A stretch of DNA of 64,000 bases from G041228335 sp964580905. GTDB lineage: Bacteria; Pseudomonadota; Alphaproteobacteria; Puniceispirillales; UBA1172. The stretch is taken from assembly GCA_964580905.1 (NCBI GenBank), contig CAZOLR010000009.1, forward strand, positions 3,581 to 67,580, read 5' to 3'. Positions 59,918-64,000 of the stretch are shown here, in pieces; position 1 is the stretch's first letter, and each line of letters begins with the position of its first letter. Made by a program: the position numbers and the translations under genes. Under the pieces are notes generated by a model. That model ran no database searches and was not told the origin of the DNA. It saw only the letters and a program-made list of their open reading frames with translations.

Positions 59918-61378
59918 ATGCCAATTTCAGAAGCGCTTACTTTTGATGATGTACTGCTTCAACCGGCTGCATCATCCATTCTTCCGGCTGACGCCAATGT
60001 GCAGACTCGCCTGACGCGGGATATTGCCATTAATATCCCGCTGGTCTCCGCGGCCATGGATACGATCACGGAAAACCGGCTGGCGATTACCATGGCCCAG
60101 CTTGGCGGTATCGGGATAATTCATAAAAACATGTCTCCTGAGGATCAGGCGCGTGAGGTTGCCATGGTCAAGAGATTTGAGGCCGGGATGGTGGTTAATC
60201 CTCTCACCATAGAAGATGACAAGACTCTTGGTGACGCGCTCGCGTTAATGCAGAAGCAAGGTATCAGTGGTATTCCTGTTGTCGCCGCAGGATCAGATGT
60301 TCTTGTCGGCATTCTGACCAACAGAGATGTGCGGTTTGCTCTTGATCCGAATGAAAAAGTTTCCGCGCTGATGACGCGCAATGTTGTCACTGCACCTGAA
60401 AATATCAGTCATGGCGAAGCGCGAAAACTTCTCCACGCCCACCGCATCGAAAAACTGGTGGTTGTCGATGATAAAAATCGCTGCATCGGTTTGATAACCG
60501 TAAAGGACATGGAAAAGGCGGAAACCTATCCCAATGCGGCCAAGGACAGTTCAGGGCGATTGCGCGTAGGTGCGGCGATCGGGGCCGGACAGGATGGAAT
60601 TGAGCGGGCAGAAGCCCTGATGGCAGCAGGCGTGGATGTTCTTGTCGTCGATACCGCCCATGGTCATTCCGAAGGGGTGCTCAATGCGGTTGCTAATGTG
60701 CGTAAAATGGCCAATGAGGTTCAGATCATCGCCGGGAATATCGCCACGGCTGAAGGTGCGGAGGCTCTTATTAAGGCGGGTGCCGATGCTGTTAAGATAG
60801 GTATCGGCCCGGGGTCAATCTGCACAACACGAATGGTTGCCGGTGTCGGTGTGCCGCAACTGACCGCGATCATGGAAGCCTCGGCTGTCTGCCGGAAGGC
60901 TGGTGTTCCCGCAATCGCTGATGGCGGGATAAAATATTCCGGTGATCTTGCAAAAGCCATCGCGGCTGGGGCGGATTGTGCAATGATCGGGTCCATGCTT
61001 GCCGGAACGGAGGAAACTCCGGGTGAGGTCTATCTCTATCAGGGGCGCTCGTATAAAGCCTATCGCGGGATGGGGTCACTGGGGGCGATGGCGCGCGGCT
61101 CTGCTGACCGGTATTTTCAGGCGGAGATCTCCCAGCCACTCAAGCTTGTGCCGGAAGGTATCGAAGGTCAGGTTCCTTACAAAGGCGAAGCCAGCGCTGT
61201 TATCCACCAGATGCTGGGCGGGCTGAAAGCGGCCATGGGGTATACAGGTAACGCCACAATCACTGAAATGAGCAGGAACGCGAAATTCGTTCGCATCACC
61301 GGGGCAGGGTTGAAGGAAAGCCATGTTCATGATGTCACGATTACAAGAGAAGCTCCCAACTACCGTCCTGATTTTTAG
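59918..61378 (+). CDS. guaB: IMP dehydrogenase
   Basis: Oxidises IMP to XMP with NAD+, the committed step to GMP. The 486-residue protein has the catalytic TIM barrel split by two CBS domains (about residues 90-205). The active Cys is in GPGSICTTRMVAGVG near 300, the flap Arg-Tyr region in YRGMGSLGAM near 390, and the N-terminal LTFDDVLLQPA is typical. ATG 59918 follows TGGAGG. guaA starts 8 bases after its stop, so the two GMP steps are cotranscribed. Confidence 0.97.
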   Translation: MPISEALTFDDVLLQPAASSILPADANVQTRLTRDIAINIPLVSAAMDTITENRLAITMAQLGGIGIIHKNMSPEDQAREVAMVKRFEAGMVVNPLTIEDDKTLGDALALMQKQGISGIPVVAAGSDVLVGILTNRDVRFALDPNEKVSALMTRNVVTAPENISHGEARKLLHAHRIEKLVVVDDKNRCIGLITVKDMEKAETYPNAAKDSSGRLRVGAAIGAGQDGIERAEALMAAGVDVLVVDTAHGHSEGVLNAVANVRKMANEVQIIAGNIATAEGAEALIKAGADAVKIGIGPGSICTTRMVAGVGVPQLTAIMEASAVCRKAGVPAIADGGIKYSGDLAKAIAAGADCAMIGSMLAGTEETPGEVYLYQGRSYKAYRGMGSLGAMARGSADRYFQAEISQPLKLVPEGIEGQVPYKGEASAVIHQMLGGLKAAMGYTGNATITEMSRNAKFVRITGAGLKESHVHDVTITREAPNYRPDF

Positions 61379-61386
61379 GCTGCATA

Positions 61387-62937
61387 ATGACCGATACAAT
61401 TCTGATTCTTGATTTCGGCAGTCAGGTCACCCAGCTGATTGCCCGTCGTCTGCGTGAAGATGGCGTTTATACTGAGATATTGCCCTGTACAGCCGACCCT
61501 GATCGTATTTCGGCACTTGCTCCCAAAGGTATAATTCTTTCCGGAGGACCTAATTCCGTCGCGCTTGCGGATACTCCCCGCGCCCCTGATATCGTTTTTT
61601 CCTCTGGTGTCCCGGTGCTCGGTATCTGTTATGGCCAGCAGACGATGTGCCAGCAACTCGGCGGCAAGGTCGAACCAGGGGAGGATCGTGAATTTGGCCG
61701 TGCTGATGTAACCGTGGCCGCGGCCTGCCCCTTGTTTGACGGTATCTGGAATGCAGGCAACTCCTATCCCGTCTGGATGAGCCATGGCGACAGGGTGGTT
61801 GAATTACCTGCGGGGTTTGAGGTCGTCGCATCCTCATCCGGTGCGCCCTTTGCCGCTATCGCTGATGAAGAGCGCGGCTATTATGGGGTTCAGTTCCACC
61901 CTGAAGTGGTGCATACGCCGGATGGAGCGGCGTTGCTTTCACGTTTTGCAAAGACTGTATGTGGTGTGTCCGGGGACTGGTCCATGGCGGCATACAGGCA
62001 ACGTGCCATCGCGGCTATACGTGCGCAGGTCGGGGATGAAGGCCGGGTGATATGCGGGCTTTCCGGCGGTGTTGATTCATCAGTGACGGCCGTACTGATC
62101 CACGAAGCCATCGGCGAAAGATTGACCTGTGTTTTTGTTGATCACGGGTTGATGCGCAAAGGGGAGGCCAAAGAGGTTCTTCAGCTTTTCGGCGGCCAGT
62201 ACAATATTCCTCTTGTTCATGAAAACGCAGCTGAACTTTTTCTTGGCAGGCTCAAAGGCGTGACTGATCCTGAAGAAAAGAGAAAGATCATCGGCGCAAC
62301 GTTCATCGATGTCTTTGACAAAGCAGCCTCAGCCATCGAGGGGGCTGAATTTCTGGCCCAGGGGACACTTTACCCTGATGTCATTGAAAGCGTCTCGGCT
62401 TCAGGCGGGCCGAGCGTGACCATCAAATCACATCATAATGTCGGCGGCCTGCCCGAAGATATGGCCTTTACCCTGGTTGAACCACTGCGTGAGCTTTTCA
62501 AGGATGAAGTCCGGTCGCTGGGACGGGAGCTTGGCATGCCTGAAAACCTTGTCGGGCGGCATCCATTTCCCGGGCCTGGCCTTGCCATCCGCATCCCTGG
62601 TGAGGTGAGCGCAGAAAAATGTGATATTCTGCGCGAGGCAGATGCAATCTATCTTGAAGAAATCCGAAAAGCCGGCCTTTATGATGAGATCTGGCAAGCC
62701 TTCGCCGTCCTTCTGCCAGTGAAAACGGTGGGTGTTATGGGCGATGCCAGGTCATATGAGCATGTTTGCGGCCTGAGGGCTGTCACGTCGACAGATGGCA
62801 TGACTGCGGATTGCTATGCATTTCCGCATGATTTTCTTATGCGTGTTTCAACCCGTATCGTTAATGAGGTCCGCGGGATCAACCGCGTTGTCTATGATAT
62901 TACGTCCAAACCACCTGGCACGATTGAGTGGGAGTAG
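61387..62937 (+). CDS. guaA: GMP synthase (glutamine-hydrolysing)
   Basis: Aminates XMP to GMP. The 516-residue protein has the class I glutaminase domain (Cys in GICYGQQTM near residue 80, His and Glu in FHPEV near 170), the ATP-pyrophosphatase loop GLSGGVDSS near 222, and the C-terminal dimerisation domain ending in PPGTIEWE, the standard GuaA ending. Start ATG 61387 is 8 bases after guaB. A terminator hairpin lies 58 bases past the stop. Confidence 0.97.
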   Translation: MTDTILILDFGSQVTQLIARRLREDGVYTEILPCTADPDRISALAPKGIILSGGPNSVALADTPRAPDIVFSSGVPVLGICYGQQTMCQQLGGKVEPGEDREFGRADVTVAAACPLFDGIWNAGNSYPVWMSHGDRVVELPAGFEVVASSSGAPFAAIADEERGYYGVQFHPEVVHTPDGAALLSRFAKTVCGVSGDWSMAAYRQRAIAAIRAQVGDEGRVICGLSGGVDSSVTAVLIHEAIGERLTCVFVDHGLMRKGEAKEVLQLFGGQYNIPLVHENAAELFLGRLKGVTDPEEKRKIIGATFIDVFDKAASAIEGAEFLAQGTLYPDVIESVSASGGPSVTIKSHHNVGGLPEDMAFTLVEPLRELFKDEVRSLGRELGMPENLVGRHPFPGPGLAIRIPGEVSAEKCDILREADAIYLEEIRKAGLYDEIWQAFAVLLPVKTVGVMGDARSYEHVCGLRAVTSTDGMTADCYAFPHDFLMRVSTRIVNEVRGINRVVYDITSKPPGTIEWE

Positions 62938-62994
62938 TTCATTCTTTGTTAGTGATTGTTATATATAATGCAATGGCAAAACCTGAATGTACTG

Positions 62995-63019
62995 AAGCCA
63001 GTTTAAACTGAGCTTTTTT
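62995..63019 (+). terminator. rho-independent terminator after guaA
   Basis: AAGCCAG and CTG-A-GCTT form a seven-pair stem with one bulged A around the loop TTTAAA, followed by a T6 run at 63014-63019. It is 58 bases after the guaA stop and separates guaBA from the AT-rich FkbM gene. Confidence 0.6.
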
Positions 63020-63126
63020 CATGTGGCAAAGTTAATTCAGGGAAAGATGGTGGTGAAAATCGCAAGACGCATAGTTTCAGGCTTATAATTGGTTCAGTTT
63101 TTGAAACGATATATAAGGACTTAATT

Positions 63127-63897
63127 TTGAAAAAGTTTCTGGCGAAAAACTCAATTTTAAGATCACTCTTCATCCCGCTTCTAAAAACTTTAAATTTTCC
63201 GTTCAAATGGAAGCATGACATCACCGGGAGAGATTTTTATCTGCAAACATTCAGCCATAAAGGATATTGGTATTACGGGAGAAAAAGAGAGGAAGGGGAG
63301 CTGTCTTATTTTTATAAATTCATAAAAAAAGGTGATTCCGTTTTAGAGGTTGGATCCCATATAGGTTATTTGACTCAGGTTTTTGAAAGTATGGTGAGTG
63401 ATGATGGCACGGTTGTTGTGCTGGAGCCAACGCCGCAAAGTCTTTTTTACCTGAAAAAAAATGTCTTGCCCAAAACTAAAATTATAGAAAAAGCAGCATC
63501 TAACTTTTCCGGTGATGTTGAGTTGCATACAGAAGAATTTGGTGGCTTCACGAATTCATTGATTTCTGAATTTACGCAGTCTCAAAATGAGTCGCAGCAA
63601 AAGTCTCGGTATTTCTCGTCATCGGTCAATTCTATTAAGGTACAAGCGGATACTTTGGATAACATCTGTAAAGAAATCGGATTTGAACCTGACTTTATCA
63701 AAATTGATGTTGAGGGTGCTGAGCTTGATGTATTGAAGGGGGCTAAAACAACTCTTGCTAATGTTAATGCTTTAATGGTCGAGGTTAGCAGGAATAATAA
63801 TGAAGTCTTCAATTTGTTGTCAGAAAGTGGCTTTAAAAGGATTAATTCGTTGTATTCATCTGACAATCACTTCTTTGTAAGAGAACTGCAGGCTTAG
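63127..63897 (+). CDS. FkbM-family methyltransferase, AT-rich
   Basis: A 256-residue SAM-dependent methyltransferase. The SAM motif is VLEVGSHIGYLTQVFE near residue 73 and the FkbM signature FIKIDVEGAELDVLKGA lies near 190. Such enzymes usually O-methylate sugars or surface glycans. The gene is clearly richer in A and T (AAA, TTT, ATT codons) than its neighbours, suggesting acquisition from elsewhere. The TTG at 63127 has AAGGA about 8 bases upstream; no ATG fits the N-terminus. Its TAG overlaps the stop of the convergent DUF3126 gene. No other polysaccharide genes are in view. Confidence 0.87.
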   Translation: MKKFLAKNSILRSLFIPLLKTLNFPFKWKHDITGRDFYLQTFSHKGYWYYGRKREEGELSYFYKFIKKGDSVLEVGSHIGYLTQVFESMVSDDGTVVVLEPTPQSLFYLKKNVLPKTKIIEKAASNFSGDVELHTEEFGGFTNSLISEFTQSQNESQQKSRYFSSSVNSIKVQADTLDNICKEIGFEPDFIKIDVEGAELDVLKGAKTTLANVNALMVEVSRNNNEVFNLLSESGFKRINSLYSSDNHFFVRELQA

Positions 63898-63998
63898 TCG
63901 AGATCTTCTTCGATTATGGTCCATTGCAAGTGATAGCAAACTTCACCATCTTCGCGATCTTTGAAGATCACACCCAGAAACTCACCATCAAGGGTAAC
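63894..63998 (-). CDS. DUF3126 family protein (partial, C-terminal half)
   Basis: A minus-strand frame entering from the right edge encodes the last 34 residues of a protein and ends at TAA (63896-63894). The sequence has GEFLGVIFKDREDGEVCYH and ends in EEDLD, matching the C-terminal strand pattern of the roughly 70-residue alphaproteobacterial DUF3126 family. Function unknown. It is too short for length-based gene calling because the window cuts it. Its stop codon overlaps the FkbM stop by 3 bases. Confidence 0.78.
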   Translation of the reverse strand, partial: VTLDGEFLGVIFKDREDGEVCYHLQWTIIEEDLD

Positions 63999-64000
63999 CT

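Overview
The window is a dense bacterial chromosome segment with alphaproteobacterial gene content. It has no rRNA, phage, insertion sequence or CRISPR array. Lineage pointers are the run cimA-trmJ-rpsD followed by grxD-bolA-purLQSC-purB, the sfsA-map-radC trio, a GltX2-type glutamyl-tRNA synthetase, a class II DAHP synthase, and small families typical of Alphaproteobacteria (DUF1489, DUF3126, YcgN). Many genes overlap by 4 bases head to tail, and five convergent pairs overlap at their 3' ends, which suggests a compact, streamlined genome. An MttB-family protein next to an FAD/GcvT fusion is a pattern I associate with marine alphaproteobacteria such as SAR116; that placement is an inference. 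A run of exactly 100 N inside purB shows this is a draft scaffold.

Layout. 1-4.6 kb: gor, class II DAHP synthase, nicotinate phosphoribosyltransferase, a DUF1330 gene. 4.7-12.3 kb: nadE-gltX-cysS-cimA-trmJ-rpsD on the plus strand, closed by a clear bidirectional terminator. 12.3-19.6 kb: EamA exporter, GNAT enzyme, then on the minus strand purB-purC-purS-purQ-purL-bolA-grxD (in transcription order), i.e. late purine synthesis plus two Fe-S/glutathione-linked proteins. 19.7-25.1 kb: radC, map, sfsA, a CinA-type protein, a rhomboid protease, tRNA-Leu(UAA), and an MTA/SAH nucleosidase overlapping apt (adenine salvage). 25.2-32.2 kb: HCCA-isomerase-like protein, HD hydrolase, an unknown coiled-coil membrane protein, then a minus-strand set of redox genes (GMC oxidoreductase, flavin reductase, FAD/NAD(P) protein, YcgN, small membrane protein, second flavin reductase). 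32.4-36.4 kb: gamma-glutamylcyclotransferase-like protein, SDR, class III aminotransferase, 2OG-Fe(II) oxygenase-like protein, long-form hibernation factor.

36.4-46.6 kb is the most distinctive part. A cobalamin nucleotide-loop operon (cobU-cobT-cobS-phosphatase) diverges from a non-pyrrolysine MttB-family methyltransferase followed by an 813-residue FAD oxidoreductase-GcvT fusion of the dimethylglycine/sarcosine dehydrogenase type. Convergent with these is an enolase-superfamily sugar-acid-type dehydratase. Its promoter region is shared with a short-chain-acyl type XRE regulator and carries two RNA hairpins and a perfect 23-bp palindrome. Together this looks like a corrinoid/folate-linked demethylation module for methylated amines or betaines, with the acid-sugar enzyme and regulator as neighbours whose link to it is unproven.

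46.6-64 kb: mgtE, DUF1489, an MFS transporter, MATE pump-glnE, an RND adaptor/permease pair running into hisI and rlmE, then guaB-guaA with their own promoter and terminator. An AT-rich FkbM methyltransferase follows that looks recently acquired. The right edge cuts a DUF3126 gene.
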